Shown here: piece after piece, positions 1-4,918 of the stretch | Position numbering within the stretch: the first letter of the stretch is position 1 | Layout: each line of letters opens with the position of its first letter | DNA from: Chloroflexota bacterium | Lineage (GTDB): Bacteria; Chloroflexota; Limnocylindria; QHBO01 | Reading direction: 5' to 3' | Assembly (NCBI GenBank): GCA_020848055.1 | Contig: JADLBB010000196.1 | Span: 1-6,282, forward strand | Length of the DNA: 6,282 nucleotides | Position numbers and translations under genes: made by a program | The notes under the pieces: generated by a model | Seen by the model: the letters and a program-made list of their open reading frames with translations, nothing else | What the model was told of the DNA's origin: nothing | Databases searched by the model: none

Positions 1-755
1 GCCGCCGGGCCGTAGGTCCAGGGGTGGACCAGGAAGCCGTCGAACGCTCCCGGCTCGTTGACTCGCAGCACGTCTGCTCGCACCGGCTGCCCATCGCGCA
101 GGAACGTCACGTGCGTGTCGAGGCGCGTCGGTCGGCCGCCCGGGCCGAACTCGGCATCGAGCGCATCGAGCCGCACGGCCGACGAGAAGCCGGGACGGGG
201 TGCGTCGAGCAGCGCCTGGTCGCCGGGCAGCAGCGAGAAGACGGTCTGCGATCCGAACGCCGCGCCGATCGCAGCCCCGGCCACCAGGAGCACGAGCGCG
301 AGGTGGCTGCCAATCCCGGCGAAGCGGGACCATCCGCGACGCACGCCGTGCACGGACCACCGCGATCGGCTGCGTTCGACCCGCACCCGGTATCCCTTCT
401 CCCCGAGACGCGCCGCGACCTCGGCAGCCTCGAGCGCCGGGACGGTGACCGAGACGGCCCCGGCACCGGGCGCCACCGGGCCGGGGCGGCGCCACTCGCG
501 CCAGGCGACGGGTGCCCTGACCGCCACCGCGGCGACGCCGCTGATCACCATGATCCCGAGCAGGGCCGCGTAGGCCGGCCCCTCGAGCAGTGGACGGACT
601 CCGGGCACGAGTGCGGCGACCAGGTTGGCGGCACCCGTGGCGACGATCAGCAGCGCGCCGGCGCGCGCGTCGCCGAGCGCGCGCAGCACCCGTTCGGCCA
701 GTCGCGCCCACCGGTCGGCTGCCGGCAGGCTCACCGACGCGCGGGCCGTGGACAT
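1..755 (-). CDS. resB: ResB/Ccs1-family cytochrome c biogenesis protein, N-terminal 251 residues (cut by window edge)
   Basis: ResB (Ccs1/CcsB) pairs with ResC/CcsA in the System II membrane complex that delivers heme to apocytochromes c outside the membrane. Reading the minus strand from the ATG at 755-753 gives 251 codons without a stop, running off the left edge. Predicted membrane helices lie at about residues 33-51, 61-80 and 148-168, matching the ResB order of two N-terminal helices, a soluble stretch, then a third helix. That helix begins with G-S-H-L (His151), the place where ResB proteins carry a conserved histidine. Further on, V-N-E-P (232-235) followed by F-D-G-F and a W-x-Y-G segment match the family's 'VNEPL.YdGy.fyq..yG' signature in the outer domain. 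The last large domain and final helix would be outside the window, and ccsA/resC might follow. The start overlaps the stop of the upstream PLP enzyme gene as TGATG, with no Shine-Dalgarno sequence, so translation probably depends on termination-reinitiation. The family call is from motifs and topology, not a database search. Confidence 0.85.
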   Translation of the reverse strand, partial: MSTARASVSLPAADRWARLAERVLRALGDARAGALLIVATGAANLVAALVPGVRPLLEGPAYAALLGIMVISGVAAVAVRAPVAWREWRRPGPVAPGAGAVSVTVPALEAAEVAARLGEKGYRVRVERSRSRWSVHGVRRGWSRFAGIGSHLALVLLVAGAAIGAAFGSQTVFSLLPGDQALLDAPRPGFSSAVRLDALDAEFGPGGRPTRLDTHVTFLRDGQPVRADVLRVNEPGAFDGFLVHPWTYGPA

Positions 756-1933
756 CAGTCGGGGGCGGCTGCCGCAACCAGGTCGGCGACGAGGTCCTCG
801 GCGTCCTCGAGCCCGATCGAGATGCGCACGGTTCCGGGGCCCAGGCCGGCAGCGGCGAGCTCGTCGTCGGTCAACTGGCGATGGCTCGAGCTGGCCGGGT
901 GGCTGACCAGGGTCTCGACGCTGCCCAGGCTGGTGGCGTGCACCGCCACTCTCACGCGCCCCAGGAACCGTTCTCCATGCGGGCGGCCGCCGGCCAGGTC
1001 GATGGCGAGCATGCCGCCTGACATACCGCCGCGGAAGGCGCGCGCCGCGAGTTCGTGCTGCGGATGCGATGCGAGGCCCGGGTAACGCACCGCCGCGACC
1101 CCGGGCGCACCCTCCAGCGCGGTGGCGACCGTCATCGCGTTGCTCGAGTGACGCTCCATGCGCAGCCCGAGCGTCTTGAGGCCGCGCAGCGCCAGAAACG
1201 CCTCCCATGGCGACGCATTGCCGCCGACGTTGAGGACCACCTCGCGGATCGCGCGTATGTGATTCTCGCTGCCCACGACGGCGCCCCCGATGAAGTCCGA
1301 GTGCCCGCCGATGTACTTGGTGGTGGAGTGAACGACCAGGTCCGCGCCGAGGGCCATCGGGTTGGCCAGCGCCGGCGAGGCGAACGTGTTGTCCACGACC
1401 ACCATGACGCCGCGCAAGCGGGCGAGTTCCGCCAGGGCGGCGATGTCGGCCACGGCCGTGGTCGGATTGCTGATCGTCTCCAGCCACAGCATCCTCGTGC
1501 GGGATGTGAGTGCACCAGACACCGCGTCGTGGTCCGTGGTGTCGGCGACCGCGTGCTCGATGCCGAGGCGACCCAGGACGGCGCGCGCGAGGCCGATCGT
1601 GCCTCCATACACCGCGCGCGGCAGGACGATCTCGTCGCCCGCTCCCAGGAAGGCGACGATGGCGCCATGGATGGCGGCCATGCCCGATGCGGTGGCCAGG
1701 CCGGCCTCGGCCCCCTCCAGCTCGGCCAGCGCGCGCTCCAGCGCCTCGTGAGTCGGGTTGGAGTAGCGGCTGTACGAATGGCCCGGGCGGGCGAACTCCA
1801 GGAGCTCGCCCAACTCGACGGCATCGGCCACCGCGAACGTGCTGGTGGCGTAGATCGGCACGTTGACCGGCGGCTGGGGAGACTCCGGCGCGTGGCTGGC
1901 GGCGGCGATGGCGCGCGTTGAGAAGCCCGGCAT
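755..1933 (-). CDS. Trans-sulfuration PLP enzyme (cystathionine gamma-synthase / gamma-lyase type)
   Basis: A cytosolic fold-type I PLP enzyme of the Cys/Met metabolism family, 392 residues from the chosen start, which is the normal family length. Landmarks: V-P-I-Y-x-T-S-T-F near residues 25-33; Y-S-R-Y-S-N-P-T (54-61), whose Tyr/Arg contact the neighbouring subunit's PLP phosphate; S-G-M (83-85); D181 in V-D-N-T-F, which pairs with the PLP ring nitrogen; and S-T-T-K-Y (203-207), with K206 the Schiff-base lysine. Near the C-terminus, S-L-G-S-V-E-T-L and S-H-P fit the substrate-binding region. Residues 109-112 are Y-G-G-T. Methionine gamma-lyases usually have Cys at the second Gly, so cystathionine synthase or lyase activity is favoured, though O-acetylhomoserine sulfhydrylase cannot be excluded. 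A GTG at 1975 would add 14 residues (total 406), but the ATG at 1933 fits family N-termini and sits 7 nt after an extended -10 box. The gene heads an apparent two-gene operon with resB, overlapping it by one base. Confidence 0.93.
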   Translation of the reverse strand: MPGFSTRAIAAASHAPESPQPPVNVPIYATSTFAVADAVELGELLEFARPGHSYSRYSNPTHEALERALAELEGAEAGLATASGMAAIHGAIVAFLGAGDEIVLPRAVYGGTIGLARAVLGRLGIEHAVADTTDHDAVSGALTSRTRMLWLETISNPTTAVADIAALAELARLRGVMVVVDNTFASPALANPMALGADLVVHSTTKYIGGHSDFIGGAVVGSENHIRAIREVVLNVGGNASPWEAFLALRGLKTLGLRMERHSSNAMTVATALEGAPGVAAVRYPGLASHPQHELAARAFRGGMSGGMLAIDLAGGRPHGERFLGRVRVAVHATSLGSVETLVSHPASSSHRQLTDDELAAAGLGPGTVRISIGLEDAEDLVADLVAAAAPD

Positions 1934-1940
1934 GGGTTTG

Positions 1941-1949
1941 AGTCTAGCA
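1941..1949 (-). promoter_or_regulatory. Extended -10 promoter for the PLP enzyme gene, implying a leaderless mRNA
   Basis: On the minus strand the sequence TGC-TAGACT ends 7 nt before the ATG at 1933. It fits the extended -10 pattern TGnTANNNT. With the last T at -7, transcription would start at about 1934, one base from the ATG. No clear -35 hexamer is visible 16-19 bp upstream and no Shine-Dalgarno sequence is present. This is pattern matching only. Confidence 0.5.
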
Positions 1950-1979
1950 GCGCAACTGGCCGACGCCGGCCTCACGGGC

Positions 1980-1985
1980 TAGCAT
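1980..1985 (+). promoter_or_regulatory. -10 box (TAGCAT) for the DUF3048 gene, near-leaderless
   Basis: TAGCAT matches TANNNT and lies 9 nt before the ATG at 1995, predicting a start near 1992 and a leader of about 3 nt. No -35 element or ribosome binding site is evident. It shares the 61-bp divergent gap with the PLP enzyme promoter, so the two genes could be regulated together. Confidence 0.42.
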
Positions 1986-1994
1986 GCACGGCTC

Positions 1995-3140
1995 ATGCAC
2001 AACATCCGATCCCGCCCGGTGCTGCTCGTTGCCGGCGGGCTGATCGTGGTGGTCGCGGCGGTCGGGATCGGCCTGGTGGCGCTGAATGCCGTGGCCCGGC
2101 CGGCTCCGACGCCGGTACCGACCGCCACTGCGTCGCCAACCCCGAGCCCGTCACCAACCCCGAGCCCGTCACCGACGCCGAGCCCGTCGCCGACGCCGGT
2201 CGCCATGTGCCCGCTGAACGGCATGCCGCTCGACGACCCGGCCATCGCCGATCGCATCCCACTCATGGTCCAGATCGAGAACAACCCGATCGCCCGGCCA
2301 CCGAGCGGCCTGAACCTGGCCGACATCGTGGTCGAGGCGCCGGTCGAGGGCGACACGACCCGGTTCAATGCCACCTTCATGTGCGACCTCGAGGTCGACG
2401 CCGCGGTCGGACCGGTGCGCTCGGTGCGCTACTTCAACATCGACCTGTGGCAGCAGATCCGCGGCCTGACGCTCCACTTCGGCGGTGCCCACAAGGTCCT
2501 GCAACGCCTCGAGGCCGCCGGCATGCCGTACGCCAACGGCCTGACCGGGAACTGGCCCTTCTTCTATCGCGCCGGACCATGGAGCGCGCCGCATAACGTG
2601 TACCTCGACGTCGACGCCGCGCGCGAGGCGATGGAACCCGGCGGCGCCCTGGCGAGTCGGGCCGAGCGCGTCGGCGGCCCGACCCGCGCACCATTCGAGT
2701 TCGACACCGATGCAGTGCCGCCGGTGGGCCGGGACATCGCATCGGTCGAGATCTGGACCTCGGCCAGCTGGCGCTTCGGCTGGGATTGGGACGACGACTC
2801 GGGCGCCTGGCTGCGAACCGACGCCGGCGCGCCGAACTTCGACGCTGTCACCGACGAACGACTCACCGCTCGAACGGTCATCGTGCAGATCGTGAAGCAG
2901 GACATCCTGGTCGGCGAGAACGACCCCGGCGGCCATCCACGGCGCTACCAGCACCTGGTGGACTCCGGCACCGGGGTCCTGTATCTCGACGGCCGGGCCC
3001 ACGACGTCGAGTGGTCCCGTCCGACGGCCGAGGACCTGACGGCCTGGACCTACGCGGACACCGGCGATCCGGTCATCCTGCCGCCGGGCAAGGTGTGGTG
3101 GGAGATCGTGCCGGTCGGGACGCGGATCGTCGAGCATTGA
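1995..3140 (+). CDS. Membrane-anchored DUF3048 (YerB-like) extracytoplasmic protein
   Basis: A 381-residue protein of the DUF3048 family, to which B. subtilis YerB belongs; I know of no established biochemical role that I could assign here. A short basic N-terminus and a hydrophobic helix (about 8-32) form a signal anchor. A Pro/Ser/Thr stalk follows (36-68) with hexapeptide SPTPSP repeats, then the conserved domain (about 72-381). Family hallmarks: N-G-M-P-L (75-79), I-A-R-P-P-S-G-L (99-106), A-D-I-V-V-E-A (109-115), V-E-G-D-T-T-R-F (117-124), V-G-P-V-R-S-V-R (138-145), G-G-A-H (163-166) and P-H-N-V-Y (199-203). The C-terminal subdomain runs from about 290 and includes L-P-P-G-K-V-W-W-E-I-V-P. 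Only two cysteines occur (C72, C130), both predicted outside, so they could form a disulfide. No lipobox Cys follows the helix, unlike lipoprotein YerB. The ATG at 1995 is preceded by a -10 box and no ribosome binding site. The gene converges on the cyclase gene, and its stop is within the shared hairpin. Confidence 0.93.
   Translation: MHNIRSRPVLLVAGGLIVVVAAVGIGLVALNAVARPAPTPVPTATASPTPSPSPTPSPSPTPSPSPTPVAMCPLNGMPLDDPAIADRIPLMVQIENNPIARPPSGLNLADIVVEAPVEGDTTRFNATFMCDLEVDAAVGPVRSVRYFNIDLWQQIRGLTLHFGGAHKVLQRLEAAGMPYANGLTGNWPFFYRAGPWSAPHNVYLDVDAAREAMEPGGALASRAERVGGPTRAPFEFDTDAVPPVGRDIASVEIWTSASWRFGWDWDDDSGAWLRTDAGAPNFDAVTDERLTARTVIVQIVKQDILVGENDPGGHPRRYQHLVDSGTGVLYLDGRAHDVEWSRPTAEDLTAWTYADTGDPVILPPGKVWWEIVPVGTRIVEH
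2132..2197 (+). repeat. 18-bp tandem repeat encoding a SPTPSP stalk
   Basis: Three full 18-bp units (2132-2149, 2150-2167, 2168-2185) and a partial fourth (2186-2197) follow the pattern GTCrCCrACsCCGAGCCC. Each unit encodes the in-frame hexapeptide S-P-T-P-S-P. The copies differ only at third codon positions (for example TCG/TCA and ACC/ACG), so the peptide is kept exactly. It forms the extended spacer between the membrane anchor and the DUF3048 domain. Copy number could vary between strains by slippage. Confidence 0.9.
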
Positions 3141-3159
3141 GCCACCAGGCTCAGTGCTC
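3132..3159. terminator. Hairpin between convergent genes, containing both stop codons
   Basis: The arms 3132-3143 (GAGCATTGAGCC) and 3148-3159 (GGCTCAGTGCTC) pair over 12 bp around the loop ACCA. The only non-Watson-Crick position is 3137/3154, a U-G wobble in plus-strand RNA but an A-C mismatch in minus-strand RNA. The stem should therefore be tighter for the plus-strand transcript. The TGA of the DUF3048 gene (3138-3140) is in the left arm and the TGA of the cyclase gene (3153-3151) in the right arm. There is no real U-tract on either side (CTCCTTCGG follows on plus), so it may end transcription poorly alone or act mainly as a 3'-end stabiliser. Confidence 0.7.
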
Positions 3160-4740
3160 CTTCGGCGGGATCTCGCGCTCGCCCAGGCCAGGCGACAGGA
3201 AGGCGTCCATCGCCCGCCGGATCTGATGATCCGGATCGAAGGCCCGGCTGGCGGCCGCGATGTTGCGGCGCACCACCAGCGCGTCCGGTTCGTCATCATC
3301 GATCACCACCGGCTGTCGGATTGGGCCATCGGCCAACCCGATCCCTACCGTTGGTGACGGAGTTGCCGGCGCCTCGATCTCGGCCCCGGCCCCGAACCCG
3401 GACCCGTTGACGCCGATCATGGCCGCGACCGGCGGATCGCCCGCCGACGGCGCTGCCGGCGCAGGCTCGGCCGGTGCCGGTGCGATCGGCGGCGGTTCGG
3501 CCGGTGCGGGCGGGTCGGGTGGGGGTTCATCGACCGGGGGCACGGAACGTCGGGCCAGCAGGGCGGGCCTGGGCCGTGGATTCCCGCTGATCTGGTTCTT
3601 GCCGAGCTTCTTGGCCTCGTACATGGCGCGGTCCGCGGCCGCGATGAGCTGCTCGGCGACCGTTCCGTCCTCGGGATGGCTGACCAGCCCGATGCTGACG
3701 CTCGTCGTCGGCTGATCGCCGGTGCTCAACGCCATCCCGAGCTCCTCCGCGCCGATCCGGATCTTCTCGGCAACGAAGAACGCGCCGACGATGTCCGTCT
3801 CGGGCAGCAGGACGACGAACTCGTCGCCGCCGAAGCGATAGGCGCTGTCCACCGTGCGGATCGACCCGGCGATGACGTTGCCGAGCGCCCGCAGCACCTC
3901 GTCGCCGCGCAGGTGCCCCGCGCCGTCGTTGATGGCCTTCAGACCGTCGAGATCGATCATCAGCACGCAGAAGCCACGATCGCTGCGACGCGTGCGGCTC
4001 ACCTCCTGCTCCAGGGTCACGAACAGCTGCGATCGGTTGAGCAGGCCGGTCAACGGATCGATGCGCGACACGTCCAGGATGCTCTGCATCGTCCGCCGCT
4101 GGTGCCCGGCGTAGGCGATCGCCACGAAGGCCAGGAGCCAGGTCGCCACCAAGCCGACCGAAAGGCGCAGCGCGTCCTCTGGTCGGTACGTCCCCAGCGC
4201 CGGATCCAGCGCAAGCACGGTAGCGAATCCAAGCGTGGCAAGCGTCGCGGCGACGACGCCGGCGCGAGGGCCGTGCGCGAGAGCGGCAGCCACGGCCACC
4301 AGTGCGAACAGCATGGCGAACGGCGAGGCCGCGTGACCGGTCAGCAGCATGAGTACCGCGACGAGCAGCACCGCGACCACCAGCTCAACCGCACGCACGA
4401 TGCGGACAACGCGCGCGGCCGCCGCGGTCTCGTGGAACACGACGACGGCCAGCACCGCCGCCGCGCCGAGGATGAAGATCGGCACCTGGTCGGAGGCGAA
4501 CGAGCCGCTGATGCCGACTCCGAGCACGACGATCGCGATCGTCAGCCACCACGCCACTCGCAGCGTCCCGTTGCCGGTCGTTGATCCGGCGGCGAGCATG
4601 CCGGCGCCGCGGACGGCGGGAACCGGCATCGACGTCACGCCGTCTGGGGTGTTCGGGCGACGACCGGCGAGCATGATGGCCATGAACAGCAGCCCCGCCA
4701 GGAGCGCCGCCATGGCAATGATGATCAGCTCGTTTGGCAC
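3151..4740 (-). CDS. Membrane-bound diguanylate cyclase (GGDEF) with proline-rich C-terminal tail
   Basis: A 529-residue inner-membrane enzyme predicted to make c-di-GMP from two GTP. The N-terminal half (about 5-212) holds roughly seven hydrophobic helices (near 5-25, 62-79, 86-103, 117-133, 138-155, 158-177, 190-210), a sensor region I cannot match to a named MASE domain. The GGDEF domain runs about 225-385: D-P-L-T-G-L-L-N-R (228-236), the metal-binding D-L-D-G-L-K-A-I-N-D (263-272), G-H-L-R-G-D (275-280) and G-G-D-E-F (304-308), all intact. R295-x-x-D298 lies exactly five residues before GGDEF, the classic inhibitory I-site, so product feedback is expected. After the domain comes a Pro/Ala/Glu linker (about 400-432) and a charged, partly helical tail to 529 of unknown role. 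No EAL or HD-GYP domain is present. The start is a GTG (4740-4738). No ATG/GTG lies upstream before an in-frame stop, and an ATG nine codons inside (4713) would cut into the first helix. It diverges from the LCP gene. Confidence 0.95.
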   Translation of the reverse strand: MPNELIIIAMAALLAGLLFMAIMLAGRRPNTPDGVTSMPVPAVRGAGMLAAGSTTGNGTLRVAWWLTIAIVVLGVGISGSFASDQVPIFILGAAAVLAVVVFHETAAAARVVRIVRAVELVVAVLLVAVLMLLTGHAASPFAMLFALVAVAAALAHGPRAGVVAATLATLGFATVLALDPALGTYRPEDALRLSVGLVATWLLAFVAIAYAGHQRRTMQSILDVSRIDPLTGLLNRSQLFVTLEQEVSRTRRSDRGFCVLMIDLDGLKAINDGAGHLRGDEVLRALGNVIAGSIRTVDSAYRFGGDEFVVLLPETDIVGAFFVAEKIRIGAEELGMALSTGDQPTTSVSIGLVSHPEDGTVAEQLIAAADRAMYEAKKLGKNQISGNPRPRPALLARRSVPPVDEPPPDPPAPAEPPPIAPAPAEPAPAAPSAGDPPVAAMIGVNGSGFGAGAEIEAPATPSPTVGIGLADGPIRQPVVIDDDEPDALVVRRNIAAASRAFDPDHQIRRAMDAFLSPGLGEREIPPKEH

Positions 4741-4802
4741 GGGTCGATGGTCCCCCGGATCCGCGGATTGGACGATCCCGCCGTCGCAGTGACGGCACGG
4801 CC

Positions 4803-4808
4803 AGTATG
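4803..4808 (-). promoter_or_regulatory. Possible -10 box (CATACT) for the diguanylate cyclase gene
   Basis: Minus-strand CATACT differs from TATACT by one base. A weak TTGCGC (4832-4827) lies 18 bp upstream and could be a poor -35. Transcription would begin near 4796, leaving about 55 nt before the GTG at 4740. This is the least certain promoter in the window, and nothing resembling TANNNT occurs close to the GTG. Confidence 0.25.
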
Positions 4809-4833
4809 CGGGTCAGCCCAGAGCTGGCGCAAA

Positions 4834-4854
4834 CGTACTAACCCAACCGTACTA
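4834..4854. repeat. Direct repeat CGTACTA x2, candidate operator
   Basis: CGTACTA occurs at 4834-4840 and 4848-4854, offset by 14 bp, each followed by a short C-rich stretch (ACCC and CCCC). Each copy contains the self-complementary GTAC. It lies about 26 bp upstream of the possible minus-strand -10 and about 48 bp upstream of the LCP -10, a plausible place for a regulator contacting both promoters. With 7-bp units, chance cannot be excluded. Confidence 0.35.
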
Positions 4855-4898
4855 CCCCGCGTGGACAGGACGCACCACCGATGCCCGAATGCCGATCT

Positions 4899-4907
4899 TG
4901 ATACACT
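4899..4907 (+). promoter_or_regulatory. Extended -10 promoter (TGATACACT) for the LCP gene
   Basis: TGA-TACACT fits TGnTANNNT, with the last T 11 nt before the ATG at 4919. The predicted transcription start is near 4914, giving a leader of about 5 nt and no room for a Shine-Dalgarno sequence. It also argues against the alternative in-frame ATG at 4889, which lies upstream of the box. No good -35 is seen at the usual spacing. Confidence 0.5.
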
Positions 4908-4918
4908 CGCGCTCCCCG

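Larger units (their letters stand above)
4741..4918. promoter_or_regulatory. Divergent intergenic region between the cyclase and LCP genes
   Basis: These 178 bp hold no convincing gene. They carry an extended -10 for the LCP gene near the right end, a weaker minus-strand box CATACT (4808-4803) that could serve the cyclase with a leader of roughly 55 nt, a direct repeat of CGTACTA (4834-4854), and a 10-bp perfect palindrome ATCCGCGGAT (4759-4768) inside the presumed cyclase leader. Locally it is less GC-rich than the flanking genes around 4830-4855. A common regulator for both genes is possible but not shown. Confidence 0.5.

Noticed and set aside
24..1085. 353-codon plus-strand open frame across resB and the end of the PLP gene
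   Set aside because: Arg/Ala/Gly/Pro-rich translation without any recognisable motif, antisense to two genes with clear family signatures. Long shadow frames are expected at this GC content.
1931..1975. GTG start at 1975 for the PLP enzyme
   Set aside because: The added 14 residues do not resemble family N-termini and would place the start upstream of the extended -10 box, whereas the ATG at 1933 fits both.
1979..2380. Gly-Val-Gly-Asp repeat protein on the minus strand (could look like a calcium-binding or cell-surface repeat)
   Set aside because: It is the antisense of the SPTPSP-coding tandem repeat. The plus-strand frame continues into a full DUF3048 domain.
2169..3299. 376-codon minus-strand open frame opposite the DUF3048 gene
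   Set aside because: It runs through the start of the cyclase tail and the convergent hairpin, and its translation has no family features.
3676..4584. 302-codon plus-strand open frame opposite the cyclase
   Set aside because: His/Arg/Asp/Gln-rich antisense translation of the GGDEF region; shadow only.
4759..4768. 10-bp palindrome ATCCGCGGAT in the presumed cyclase leader
   Set aside because: Real but short, without flanking symmetry or a second copy; too little to call an operator or riboswitch.
4889..4918. Alternative upstream ATG for the LCP gene
   Set aside because: In frame, but the extended -10 box lies between it and the ATG at 4919, and the extra residues add nothing recognisable.
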